From Armatimonadota bacterium (GTDB lineage Bacteria; Armatimonadota; Fimbriimonadia; Fimbriimonadales; Fimbriimonadaceae), in assembly GCA_018268375.1 (NCBI GenBank), contig JAFDWS010000006.1:291062-355061 (forward strand): a stretch of 64,000 nucleotides of DNA, in the 5' to 3' direction. Of the stretch, positions 8,613 through 16,615 are shown piece by piece (position 1 is the stretch's first letter; each line of letters begins with the position of its first letter). The notes beneath the pieces are model-generated. The model saw only the letters and a list, made by a program, of their open reading frames with translations, made no database searches and was not told the origin of the DNA. The position numbers and the translations under genes were made by a program.

Positions 8613-9539
8613 TCAGGGATGGAACCATAAGCCCGTGCGGGATCGGGCAACCTCCTCAAGGTATTCGTGCGGAACTCCTTCTACATTCAGTTCGGCCCAT
8701 TCTAAGGTCGGCATCAAGAGGAGTTCTTTGCACGCCTCGGCCGACCAACTGACATCTTCCGCGAAAACCGACCTCAATGTTCCTCCTTTGACAAGAGAAC
8801 GGATCCCTGCGTCGGTAACAGGCGTGTTCGCCAACCCAAGGTGCCTTAGGGGCAGATGATCTGCGAGTGCGAGGAGGGTTTCATCGTCCATGCTGGTGTT
8901 TGACAAGTGTAAGTCCTCAAGATAGCGTGCGCCGATCAGATGAAGCAGCTCCTTCGACAGCGCTTGGGTGTTGCTCAGGTCCAGGACTCGCAGTTCCCGG
9001 AGCCGGCCCAACCAATCCAGGCCTTGTTCAGCCAGCGGAAAACCTCTTAGTCCAAGGTGGGTCAGCGATCTCAGGTTGCCAAGCTCTTGCACTTCGTCGG
9101 GGAATTCGAAGCTCGCCGATTCGCGGAGATAGTGTATGAACGGGTCGCCATATCGAACATCAAAGCTAAGTTCGACCAAATTATCGAATTCGGAAATGAC
9201 ACGGAACCCGCCCTTACGGACGCCTTCCAGATTCATCTCCAGCTTTCGGAGGTGGCCCTTGTCAACGATTTGACGAAGTCCCTCCGTCGTGATGCTTGTC
9301 CAACGTAAACCGAGTTCTTCGAGTCTCTCGCACCGGTTGAGGAGCTTCATTCCCTCATCCGTGACCGGACATCCCATCAAATAGAGCTTGGTTGGTGCTT
9401 CGTAGCGATCCAAATAGAGCGCCAGGCCGTCGTCGGTCAGTCTCGTCAAGGCGAACGTCATATGCGACAAGGGAATATCGTTGTCGATTCGATCCTGGAT
9501 GGCTGCATCAATTATCGCGAGCTGTTCCGTTTGTGCCAC
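8613..9539 (-). CDS. Leucine-rich-repeat protein
   Basis: 308 residues from a GTG with AAGGA ten bases upstream; an in-frame ATG at 9716 would give 367 residues but runs through the repeat copied from the glnA tail, so I prefer the shorter form. Successive units follow L-x-x-L-x-L-x-x-[TN]-x-[IVL]-[ST] (LEELGLRWTSITTEGL, LRVLDLSNTQALS, LEDLHLSNTSMDDETL, LRHLGLANTPVTDAGI), the ribonuclease-inhibitor/FBXL-like class of LRR. No signal peptide is seen with either start. LRR arcs usually bind proteins; the partner is unknown. It lies antisense to its neighbours and between two glnA-tail repeats, so it may be an insertion. Confidence 0.75.
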   Translation of the reverse strand: MAQTEQLAIIDAAIQDRIDNDIPLSHMTFALTRLTDDGLALYLDRYEAPTKLYLMGCPVTDEGMKLLNRCERLEELGLRWTSITTEGLRQIVDKGHLRKLEMNLEGVRKGGFRVISEFDNLVELSFDVRYGDPFIHYLRESASFEFPDEVQELGNLRSLTHLGLRGFPLAEQGLDWLGRLRELRVLDLSNTQALSKELLHLIGARYLEDLHLSNTSMDDETLLALADHLPLRHLGLANTPVTDAGIRSLVKGGTLRSVFAEDVSWSAEACKELLLMPTLEWAELNVEGVPHEYLEEVARSRTGLWFHP

Positions 9540-9602
9540 TGCTAAGTGTTCCTTGAAAGAGTCTGCAGCGAAGGGCACCTGAATAATGCCGGCACCATGT
9601 TG

Positions 9603-9694
9603 TACCTCTGGTCCCGGTTCTGATTCCGAAGGTTCCGGAGCCCTCGTTTGACCAGGGTGGTCGTACCGAACAAATGAGGATGGGGCTGGAGCCA
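9603..9694 (+). repeat. Direct repeat copy B: displaced, decayed glnA 3' end
   Basis: Begins with the same six codons and stop as glnA (one synonymous change) but without the rest of glnA. It ends with CCGAACAAATGAGGA(T)GGGG-type sequence matching copy A. The middle has diverged, yet pairing AGCCC/GGGCT is retained. It marks the far boundary of the LRR segment. Confidence 0.7.
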
Positions 9695-9725
9695 CGTTCA
9701 GGCTCCACTGATCCATACTGAAGGT

Positions 9726-10223
9726 GTGAAGAAAGCCGCCCTCCTCGCTCTCGCCCTCCTTGTCAGCGGCCTGCCCGGCATTGCGCAAGCCCAGACGGCT
9801 AAGCCGGTCTCCGCCGACAAGCAAGAGAAGTTCGACCCCAGCCGTGACGCAGCGAAGGACATCGAGTTCGGTGTCGCCCTGGCCAAGAAGCAGAACAAGC
9901 GCGTGATCCTGGACGTCGGAGGGGAGTGGTGTCCGTGGTGCAAGAAGCTCGACAAGATGTTCCATGAGGACAAGGAGGTCGCCGCCGCACTCAAGGCCAA
10001 CTACGTCGTCATTAAGGTGAACTTCAGCCAAGAGAACGAGAACAAGGCTGTCCTAAGCAAGTACCCGATGATCCAGGGTTACCCCCACCTGTTTGTCTTG
10101 GAGAACGATGGAAAGCTCCTCCACTCGCAAGACACCGGGCTCCTCGAAACCGGCGACCATCACGACCACGACAAGGTGATGGCCTTCCTCAAGAAGTGGG
10201 CCCCGCCGCGTGGCGTGCGATAG
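9726..10223 (+). CDS. Secreted thioredoxin-fold protein (WCPWC)
   Basis: 165 residues starting at GTG. Residues 1-22 (ALLALALLVSGLPGIAQAQ) are a signal peptide. Residues ~48-150 are a thioredoxin-like domain with the redox motif GEWCPWCKKLD, a following helix KMFHEDKEVAAAL, the strand YVVIKVNFS and the cis-proline-type loop IQGYPHLFVLENDG. This resembles DUF255/thioredoxin_7 disulfide reductases working outside the cytoplasm. A His/Asp patch (GDHHDHDK) near the C-terminus could bind metal. AAGG is unusually close to the GTG, so translation may depend on a short leader. A strong bidirectional terminator follows. Confidence 0.85.
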   Translation: MKKAALLALALLVSGLPGIAQAQTAKPVSADKQEKFDPSRDAAKDIEFGVALAKKQNKRVILDVGGEWCPWCKKLDKMFHEDKEVAAALKANYVVIKVNFSQENENKAVLSKYPMIQGYPHLFVLENDGKLLHSQDTGLLETGDHHDHDKVMAFLKKWAPPRGVR

Positions 10224-10243
10224 CCTGAGCCTCAAACGTAAAG

Positions 10244-10280
10244 AACCGGCCGGTCCTCATAATCGGGGCCGGCCGGTTTC
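10244..10280. terminator. Bidirectional intrinsic terminator between convergent genes
   Basis: AACCGGCCGGTCC (10244-10256) pairs with GGGCCGGCCGGTT (10266-10278), 13 bp with one G-T pair, flanked by TTTC on the plus side and AA-rich sequence on the other. It serves the thioredoxin gene (+) and the propeller gene (-). Confidence 0.8.
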
Positions 10281-10289
10281 TTATGGAAG

Positions 10290-11423
10290 TTAGCGAGCGG
10301 CCAATCCAGCGTAGGCGCTGGGCAAGGACCACGTGTTCAACGTCTCAAGGCCGCCGTCTTGGCGGAGGCGATAGGCAACGATGCTCGGCGTGCGACCAGT
10401 CAACACGTACACCGCGTTGTTACCGCCCTGAGCAATGTCGACCGGGCTCGTGTTTGCTCCGGTGAACGCTGTCTGGCCGCTGGCGTCCAAGAGGCTCACC
10501 ATGCCGTCCCTATCTATCGCAAAGCCGGAGACCGTGCTGCTGCCCGCGTTGGTCGTGTAAGCAAAGCGGCCGTCGCGAGTGACCAGCGTCCAGCAAGCGG
10601 CCGTCTGGTGCGTGGGCGCCGACGCGCTAATGACGCTGACTTGGCCGTCGGACTCGGTGTTGTAAGAACTGAGGGCACTCGCGTTGGTCGAGCCGCCGAA
10701 TGCCTCGCTAACTAAGAGACGGTTCCGCTTGCCCCACCCGAAGCCGAACGGGGTCTGGCCAGAACTCGCGGTCACGACCGGACTGGACGCTGTCCCGTTG
10801 TGATCGACAGCAAAGGACGTGATCTGGTTGGTGCCTTTCTCGGTGACGACAAGGAGGTCGCCATCGGGGCTAAAACTGACCTGCGCGGGAGCCACGTCGG
10901 CACCGCTCAGCGGTCTTGCCGAGTTGGCGATCTGCGACAGCGTCCCGTCCTCAGCGATGCGAAAGCCCACGATCGAATCGGGCGCTCCAGCGTTCAAGAC
11001 GTAGACCAAATTCCCGCTTTGAGTAACGCTGATAGGACGCACGCCGCCAGAAGCGTACTTGCCAATGAACTGCAGGCCCTGCGGCTTGACGCGGAAGACG
11101 CTGAAGTCGTTGCTGCCTGCGTTGACCGCATAAAGATAGCGGCTGTCCTGGCTCAGCGTGACCGAGCCCTGAGAGCCGAGGCCGCTGCCGGTTCCAAGTC
11201 CGCCGGTATTGTAGTACTGGACGTTGGTGAGTTGGCCGTCGACGCCTCGATCGAAGACCGCGACCTGGTTACCGAGCGAGGAATTGGTCGAGCTGTAGAC
11301 AGCGCCGACCACAGCGTGGTTCGCGCTGCTGGACGTTGGCTGCGCCTGCGACATGGCTGTAAGGGTGGCGACGCCAGCCATAATGGCGGCAGTTTTGGCA
11401 AGTTTGCTTCCAAAGAATTTCAT
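10290..11423 (-). CDS. Secreted beta-propeller protein of the lactonase (6-phosphogluconolactonase-like) family
   Basis: 377 residues from an ATG with AAGGA nine bases upstream. The signal peptide is KLAKTAAIMAGVATLTAMSQAQ. The rest is blade repeats of the seven-bladed lactonase/YncE type: SQDSRYLYAVNAGSNDFSVF, GNLVYVLNAGAPDSIVGFR, SPDGDLLVVTEKGTNQITSF, DGRFAYTTNAGSSTVSGF and NNAVYVLTGRTPSIVAYR. The fold suits binding or lactone hydrolysis, but enzymatic activity cannot be read from sequence. It is divergent from the ECF sigma factor gene; matching GGAACTT motifs face both genes, so it is probably a target of that sigma factor. Confidence 0.83.
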   Translation of the reverse strand: MKFFGSKLAKTAAIMAGVATLTAMSQAQPTSSSANHAVVGAVYSSTNSSLGNQVAVFDRGVDGQLTNVQYYNTGGLGTGSGLGSQGSVTLSQDSRYLYAVNAGSNDFSVFRVKPQGLQFIGKYASGGVRPISVTQSGNLVYVLNAGAPDSIVGFRIAEDGTLSQIANSARPLSGADVAPAQVSFSPDGDLLVVTEKGTNQITSFAVDHNGTASSPVVTASSGQTPFGFGWGKRNRLLVSEAFGGSTNASALSSYNTESDGQVSVISASAPTHQTAACWTLVTRDGRFAYTTNAGSSTVSGFAIDRDGMVSLLDASGQTAFTGANTSPVDIAQGGNNAVYVLTGRTPSIVAYRLRQDGGLETLNTWSLPSAYAGLAAR

Positions 11424-11493
11424 GGGTGTTTGTCCTTCTTGTCCTGCCGCGTTTCCCACGGCAACGGCGGCAAGAAGACACGCTGCAAGAGCG

Positions 11494-11532
11494 GAAGTTC
11501 CGCGGGTCCCAGGCGAAATTGGACGGAACTTC
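11494..11532. promoter_or_regulatory. Mirror-image GGAACTT motifs: candidate ECF-sigma divergent promoter pair
   Basis: GAAGTTCCG (11494-11502) and CGGAACTTC (11524-11532) are inverted copies. Read outward, each gives GGAACTT, the classic ECF -35 shape, followed 15-16 bases after GGAACTTC by CTTCTTG on both strands. One faces the propeller gene (-), the other the sigma factor gene (+). Confidence 0.55.
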
Positions 11533-11573
11533 TCGCGGCGCCGAGCGCTTCTTGAGCGGTGGTCACTATCACC

Positions 11574-12161
11574 ATGGGGCAAACGATAATGCCGGGCGCC
11601 AAAGAGTCGGGAGCCACCAGTTCCGGCCGCAAGGAGCTCTTTATGCGCCTTGCAAGGGAGAACGAGCAGGTGCTCGTCCGCGTGGCGAGGCGACTGTGCT
11701 GCGGCAATGGCGATCTTGCCGATGACTGCGTCCAAGAGGCCATCATCTCCGCGTACCAATCGTTTGTCGACGGCAAGTTTGACGATGTCCCCAACTTCAG
11801 GCCGTGGATCCTAAGAATCCTGACGAACCGCTTCTACCGTGAGGCGTCGAAGGCGCGGAGGCATGCGGGAGCCGACGATTTTGAGGAACTTGCGGACAGG
11901 CACGTGGACCCCAGTTCCGTCAAGAACCTCGACAGCATCGTCGAGCAGACGGCCCTTCGCGAGGAAATCGACCACGCTTTCGAACAGCTCAGCCCTGAGC
12001 AAGCCCTGTGCGTCACGCTCGTCGACGTCGAAGGGCTCGAGTATGGTGAAGCCGCCCGCGTCCTCGACGTCCCCATTGGAACCGTCCGCTCCAGGCTCAA
12101 CCGAGCAAGGCTGAAGATGGCCGAAGCCATCACCCAAATGCGATTGAGGTCTAACCCATGA
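11574..12161 (+). CDS. ECF-type RNA polymerase sigma factor
   Basis: 195 residues from the ATG (a GTG 15 bases upstream is also possible). Region 2 spans ~15-85: ENEQVLVRVARRLCCGNGDLADDCVQEAIISAYQSF and then FRPWILRILTNRFYREASKARR. Region 4 spans ~130-190: LSPEQALCVTLVDVEGLEYGEAARVLDVPIGTVRSRLNRAR, with the helix-turn-helix contacting the -35. No region 3 is present, as in ECF factors. The stop codon overlaps the start of the next gene (ATGA), a zinc anti-sigma-type protein, so this is a two-gene regulatory operon. It is probably autoregulated through the GGAACTT motif upstream. Confidence 0.92.
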   Translation: MGQTIMPGAKESGATSSGRKELFMRLARENEQVLVRVARRLCCGNGDLADDCVQEAIISAYQSFVDGKFDDVPNFRPWILRILTNRFYREASKARRHAGADDFEELADRHVDPSSVKNLDSIVEQTALREEIDHAFEQLSPEQALCVTLVDVEGLEYGEAARVLDVPIGTVRSRLNRARLKMAEAITQMRLRSNP

Positions 12162-12421
12162 AAGAGAACAAGCCTGTCATCAACCCGTGCTTCTGGATGG
12201 TCGGACTGCTCAACCGCCTCGTCGAAGGCAAACTCGGAGGCGTGCTGGCGTGGTACACGAAGAAGCACACTGACCAATGCGAAAAGTGCGGCCCGGCCTT
12301 GAAAGCGCTGTTGGCCCTTCGAGATGGCTTGAAGAAAGCTTGTGGCGAGGAGGCCGTCGGCCTGAGCGACGACCGATGGGCAAGGATTCAGGCAGCCTGC
12401 GACCACGCAGAAGGGGCGTAA
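12158..12421 (+). CDS. Small zinc-binding anti-sigma factor-like protein (ZAS motif)
   Basis: 87 residues, translationally coupled to the sigma factor by a 4-base ATGA overlap. HTDQCEKC (His37, Cys41, Cys44) is exactly the H-x3-C-x2-C zinc anti-sigma signature. Unlike most membrane anti-sigma factors it has no obvious transmembrane segment after the motif; the only hydrophobic run (CFWMVGLLNRLVEGKLGGVLAWY) precedes it. It could be a soluble, redox- or zinc-responsive anti-sigma factor. The inference rests on position plus motif. Confidence 0.75.
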   Translation: MKENKPVINPCFWMVGLLNRLVEGKLGGVLAWYTKKHTDQCEKCGPALKALLALRDGLKKACGEEAVGLSDDRWARIQAACDHAEGA

Positions 12422-12425
12422 GAGC

Positions 12426-13241
12426 TCAAGGACCGATCGCCGGCAAACGGCGGTCGAGGCGCGTGATCACTTGCTGGGCCATGACCGCATAGCCCGGATC
12501 GCGAGGATGGATGTCGCCGTCACCGATCCATGTGTAAGCCAGTTCGTTGCCGATGAACGGGTGATACGAATCGGCATACGCACCCCGATAGAGTTTCGCA
12601 AAGTGCAGCAGCATTCCGTTGAGCTTAGGAAGCGCGTAGCGGCCGATCGTGTCCTCTGGCGAGCCAGGATAGGCACCGTAAGGGTTGTAGTAGCCGGGCA
12701 CGACGAGGACAGCGTTGGGTAACTGTTGCCGGATCAAGGTGAACTCTTGCGTCAGTCTCGCCTGGGTGGTCACGAGCGTCTGGTCGACAATCGCCTTCTG
12801 CTCCGAGAACGGGCGCGCGAGGAACGCTGAGTCGAGGAGGTCCAGAAGATCGTTGCCGCCTAGCGCGAAGGTGACGTGCGTGATGACATGACCCCGGGAC
12901 AGCTCTTGGGCCACCTTGGCCTTGAACGTGTCCGCCTGGCTCTTGTGCCCGAAGAGGGGATAGTTTGAATTGAGCAGGAATCCAATCTCACTCGTGTCGA
13001 AGAAGCTTGTAGAGTCCTCGCCCGGAATAGACAAATTGATCAGCGTTGGGCGAACGCCCCCTTGGATCACACCGATGGCATCGGCGACCGGGCGCACGTA
13101 GCCCTTGTCTCCCGGCCCCCTGGCCGTATCGTTAGGTTGATAGCCCCAACCGACCGAATCGCCGAGGGCGATGTAGGTCTTGACCTGACCAAAGGCGGAG
13201 GCAGTGGCCAGCAGGGCCAGGATCAGGAAGGGCCGTCGCAT
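12426..13241 (-). CDS. Secreted SGNH/GDSL-family hydrolase
   Basis: 271 residues. Signal peptide RRPFLILALLATASAFGQ. Block I YIALGDSVGWG supplies the nucleophile Ser. Block III FALGGNDLLDLL supplies the oxyanion Asn. GDGDIHPRDPGY near the C-terminus supplies the Asp-x-x-His pair. This is a secreted lipase/esterase-like enzyme; the substrate (lipid, acetylated polysaccharide or other ester) is unknown. It converges with the anti-sigma gene with a 4-base gap. GACAAT lies eight bases before the ATG, so the transcript may be leaderless. Confidence 0.87.
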   Translation of the reverse strand: MRRPFLILALLATASAFGQVKTYIALGDSVGWGYQPNDTARGPGDKGYVRPVADAIGVIQGGVRPTLINLSIPGEDSTSFFDTSEIGFLLNSNYPLFGHKSQADTFKAKVAQELSRGHVITHVTFALGGNDLLDLLDSAFLARPFSEQKAIVDQTLVTTQARLTQEFTLIRQQLPNAVLVVPGYYNPYGAYPGSPEDTIGRYALPKLNGMLLHFAKLYRGAYADSYHPFIGNELAYTWIGDGDIHPRDPGYAVMAQQVITRLDRRLPAIGP

Positions 13242-13249
13242 ATCTTGTT

Positions 13250-13255
13250 ATTGTC
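13250..13255 (-). promoter_or_regulatory. Candidate -10 (GACAAT) 8 bases before the SGNH hydrolase start
   Basis: GACAAT on the minus strand ends eight bases before the ATG at 13241. No Shine-Dalgarno site can fit between, so a leaderless transcript is likely. Confidence 0.4.
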
Positions 13256-13422
13256 CCTCAGCAAAGCTGTCGCGACGCAGTTCTCTGGCGACAAGTTCGT
13301 GCAACACCGGAGATACTCGCAAAAGTGCTTTGCCTGTTCTGGCGAAGGCTCCTGTAAGATATATGGGCGTGACCGAGTCAGGGGTCGCGCTCGTGAATTA
13401 TTCAGTCACGACGGAGAGACTC

Positions 13423-14691
13423 ATGAAGACCTTAACATGCATCCTTGGGCTGGGCCTAGCCTCCGCCTCGTTTGCGCAGTTCGCCACAAAGTTCGAAGCT
13501 TCGGAGGGCTACTCTGCCTCCCCGAGCGGAACTTTGGTCGTCGGCCAAAACGGCTGGTACCTGCCGATCGCTGATTCAGCGCCCGGAGCAGTCTTTACTT
13601 ATACAGGCAACACACTCACGTTGCCGGCCAACCCTGCAGGCGGAGACCAATTCCTCGGAATGGTCGCCAACACGAGCTTCACGCAAATCGTGTCGCGCGC
13701 CCAACACGACATGGTGTTCGGCTCGGGACTCCTTGCTGCGACCTTCGAGTTCTGCCCCAACTATCTTGCGGCCCCGCCGTCCACCGACAACCTCGGTAGC
13801 TTCTCGCTACAGCCGTCTGCAAGCTGCAACTACTTCCAGACCTTGTACCACTACACCGACGTCAATGCTCCAACGACGTTCACGGCAGACTATGGCGTCG
13901 CCGGTGCGACGGGCGTCAGCGGTGGATTCACTTCCTTCATGAGCGCTGGCGCAGCTTGGACGCTCTTGCCGATGAACCACTGGTACCGACAGTCCACGAT
14001 TTGGGACGCGGCCACGAACCGTGTGATCGCGGTGTCGATCCAAGACCTTACTGCTGGCGGCCCCCTGAACGTGGCCACGCCAACCGATTGGTACCTGTCT
14101 GGCGGCGCGAACAACGTGCTCGGCCAGCCGACCGCGACGGCCATCCGGTGCTTTGCCGGTGGTAGCCAGAACGGCAACGTTGTCGGATACGACAACATCA
14201 ATGTTGGCCCGGCGTTGCAAACTCTTGCTCCTGCCGCGCAACACATCACGTTGGGTCAGATCGCCTCCGGCGACCTTGCTAGCCTCGCCGCCGACGATGC
14301 CAACGCGGAGCGCATGTGCCGGTTCATCCTTCCGAACCGATCGAGCCCGTTCGTGGTCACGGAACTGACCTACAACACTTCGAAGACCACCCTCTTGGCC
14401 ATCGCCATGCGCGTGAAAGCTAAGATGAGCCTTGTCGGTCAGTTCGCGATCAAGCTCGGCATGAAGGACCAGACCCAAACCAACGTCTACGACGTCGTGC
14501 TTCCTGAGACCTCCATCGGCACCGGCTATGCGGTGTTCACGGGCAATGCCTCGGGGAACTTGCAAAAGTATCTGTCTAGCGGCGGTTCGATCGTCGGCCA
14601 GATCAGCGTCCGCAACACCGGCCCCGTGCCGGGCAGCGGCAACTGGTGCACCGATTTCGAGTACGCACAGCTCGACGTCACCGGCGGCTAG
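13423..14691 (+). CDS. Secreted protein carrying the shared ERMCRF/NWCTDF C-terminal module
   Basis: 422 residues from the ATG with GGAGA eight bases upstream. Signal peptide KTLTCILGLGLASASFAQ. Residues ~20-265 resemble a concanavalin/jelly-roll-like extracellular domain (NGWYLPI, ATFEFCPNYL, WYRQSTIWDAATNRVIAVSIQDL), as in lectin-like or glycan-binding proteins. Residues 266-422 are the module shared with the proteins at 45776 and 47419: LASLAADDANAERMCRFIL, RVKAKMSLVGQFAIKLG, VRNTGPVPGSGNWCTDF, ending QLDVTGG. Role unknown; the module may be for surface association. A 15-bp terminator follows. Confidence 0.82.
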   Translation: MKTLTCILGLGLASASFAQFATKFEASEGYSASPSGTLVVGQNGWYLPIADSAPGAVFTYTGNTLTLPANPAGGDQFLGMVANTSFTQIVSRAQHDMVFGSGLLAATFEFCPNYLAAPPSTDNLGSFSLQPSASCNYFQTLYHYTDVNAPTTFTADYGVAGATGVSGGFTSFMSAGAAWTLLPMNHWYRQSTIWDAATNRVIAVSIQDLTAGGPLNVATPTDWYLSGGANNVLGQPTATAIRCFAGGSQNGNVVGYDNINVGPALQTLAPAAQHITLGQIASGDLASLAADDANAERMCRFILPNRSSPFVVTELTYNTSKTTLLAIAMRVKAKMSLVGQFAIKLGMKDQTQTNVYDVVLPETSIGTGYAVFTGNASGNLQKYLSSGGSIVGQISVRNTGPVPGSGNWCTDFEYAQLDVTGG

Positions 14692-14710
14692 TCGACTCTA
14701 GAAAACGATC

Positions 14711-14748
14711 AGAGGGCCGGAACCCTGCTTGGGTTCCGGCCCTCTTTA
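14711..14748. terminator. Strong bidirectional terminator
   Basis: AGAGGGCCGGAACCC (14711-14725) pairs perfectly with GGGTTCCGGCCCTCT (14731-14745) around a 5-base loop, followed by TT. It sits between the convergent secreted-protein gene and the RNase G gene. Confidence 0.85.
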
Positions 14749-14765
14749 TGTCATGCACGCCCAGC

Positions 14766-16523
14766 CTATCGCCCTGGCAAAATCACGTCCGCGACGGCGA
14801 AGGCACGACGGATGTCCTGCAAAACGACCTTGGCGCGGTGGCCGATGTGCTCTGCACCATCAAGCAGCTCCACGTAGTACCCCGTGTCCGTCCAACCGAT
14901 CGCTTTGTCCGAAGACTCCACCGCCGATCGGCGTACGTTGCACTCAAGAACCTGAGCGCGACGATAGCCCATGAGCCGCCGGTCGAACTCCTCGATCGTC
15001 CCGGACTCGATTTCGAAATCCTCAAAGTCGAAATCGAAGTTCGCGCGGATATAGAGCCCTCGCTTCAACTCGTGCTCGAGTTCCTCAATGTCCTCGCCGT
15101 CGAGCCGGATCAGGCTCTCGACCACGGCAGGATGGCACTCGACGTAGAAAGCGTTCCCCGGCTCTCCAAGCTTGCGACGCATTTCGCGCTCGACCCAAAG
15201 CCCGACGGTGTCGCTCGATGCGATCCTTCCCCGGCCCTCGCACATCGGACAAAGGCTCGTGATGGCCTCCGTCACGCTCTCACCCGTGCGCTTGCGAGTG
15301 ATCTCGACCAAGCCGAGAGAGCTGATCCTTCCGACCCGCGTTCGCGCCCTGTCCCGGGCAAGCAACCTTTCAAAGTGGTCGATGAGCTTGTTGCGGTCCT
15401 CGGCCTCGTCCATGTCGATGAAATCGATGACGATGATGCCGCCCATGTCGCGGAGGCGGAGCTGCCGGCAGACTTCTTCCGACGCCTCCATGTTCGTCTT
15501 CAGGATCGTGTCGCTCAAGCTTGTTGAGCCCACCTGCTTCCCTGTGTTGATATCGATGGCGGTCAGGGCCTCAGTCTCGTCGACGACCAGATAGCCACCG
15601 CTCTTCAGCCAAACCTTGTGTTCCAGGAGCCGGTCAAGGTCCTTTTCGATGCCGTAGTGGTCGAAGATCGGTTCTTCTTGGTCGTAAAGGTGGATCCTGC
15701 CTTTCAGTTTCGGTGCGACGATGCCAGCGACCAGCGCGACCTTCTCGTATTCCTCGGGGTCGTCGATGACCATTCGGTCGATCTCATCGCCAAAAACGTC
15801 GCGGATCGTCCGATAGAGGAGGGTCTGGTCGCGATGGACGACGACCGGCGCTCGCAGGCGCTTCGCGTTCTCCATCACTTGCGACCAAAGCTGTTGAAGG
15901 AAAGCAACGTCCGCTTTGAGCTCAGCTTCGGTCCTGCCTTCGCATTCCGTCCTCAAAATCAAGCCGAAGCCAGCGGGATTGATGCGCTCGCCGATCCGGC
16001 GCAGCCTCTCGCGCTCCTTACGGTCTTCGATCTTTCGGCTGACGCCCAGGTGGTTGCCTTCTGGCATGAGCACGACGTATCGTCCCGGGAGCGAGATGCG
16101 GGTCGTGACCCGGGCACCCTTGGTGCCGCGCGGGCCCTTTGTGACCTGCACCATTAACTCCTGGCCAGGCCGGATCAGCTCCTTGATCTTGCGCCGGCGA
16201 AGCTCGCTCCGACGAACGCTCGCGGGGCTGGCGTCGCTCAAGTCCTCAGGGATGATATCGGCGACGTAAAGAAACGCGTTGCGCTCCAAGCCGATGTCGA
16301 CGAACGCCGCATCCATTCCCGGCAAAACGTTCTGCACGATGCCTTTGAAAATGGATCCGACCACGCGCTCCTCGCGTTCGACCCGGTACTCCATGAGCTT
16401 GCTGTCCTCAAGGACGGCAATGCGGGTCTCGCGGCTGGCGCAGTTAACAATGATCTCGATGTTGCGTGGCTTGTCGGCGACCTTGGGAGTCGTCGAAGCC
16501 CTCGAGTTGCCTCGTTTTCTCAA
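14766..16523 (-). CDS. rng: Ribonuclease G/E family endoribonuclease
   Basis: 585 residues. S1-like domain near 40-130 (VGSIFKGIVQNVLPGMDAAFVDIGLERNAFLYV). DNase I-like catalytic part with LTAIDINTGKQVG and GGIIVIDFID supplying the metal-binding Asp residues. The zinc-link motif is CPMCEGRGR. The last ~90 residues (VESSDKAIGWTDTGYYVEL) resemble an added TRAM/S1-like nucleic-acid-binding tail. It processes rRNA and turns over mRNA in the cytoplasm. The length fits RNase G better than RNase E, as there is no long disordered scaffold. The start is TTG with GAGGA just upstream. Apparently monocistronic. Confidence 0.93.
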   Translation of the reverse strand: MRKRGNSRASTTPKVADKPRNIEIIVNCASRETRIAVLEDSKLMEYRVEREERVVGSIFKGIVQNVLPGMDAAFVDIGLERNAFLYVADIIPEDLSDASPASVRRSELRRRKIKELIRPGQELMVQVTKGPRGTKGARVTTRISLPGRYVVLMPEGNHLGVSRKIEDRKERERLRRIGERINPAGFGLILRTECEGRTEAELKADVAFLQQLWSQVMENAKRLRAPVVVHRDQTLLYRTIRDVFGDEIDRMVIDDPEEYEKVALVAGIVAPKLKGRIHLYDQEEPIFDHYGIEKDLDRLLEHKVWLKSGGYLVVDETEALTAIDINTGKQVGSTSLSDTILKTNMEASEEVCRQLRLRDMGGIIVIDFIDMDEAEDRNKLIDHFERLLARDRARTRVGRISSLGLVEITRKRTGESVTEAITSLCPMCEGRGRIASSDTVGLWVEREMRRKLGEPGNAFYVECHPAVVESLIRLDGEDIEELEHELKRGLYIRANFDFDFEDFEIESGTIEEFDRRLMGYRRAQVLECNVRRSAVESSDKAIGWTDTGYYVELLDGAEHIGHRAKVVLQDIRRAFAVADVILPGR

Positions 16524-16615
16524 AACTTCCTCTTGAACTCAGGCCTGGCTGGCGGAGCGGCATGCTCATAACGCCGATGCCTGTCCTGGTTCTAGAGGAA
16601 GATTCTACCGTTACT

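Noticed and set aside
9717..10031. N-terminal extension of the LRR reading frame
   Set aside because: It runs antisense through the thioredoxin-fold gene, lacks LRR or other features, and downstream GTG/ATG starts are better supported.
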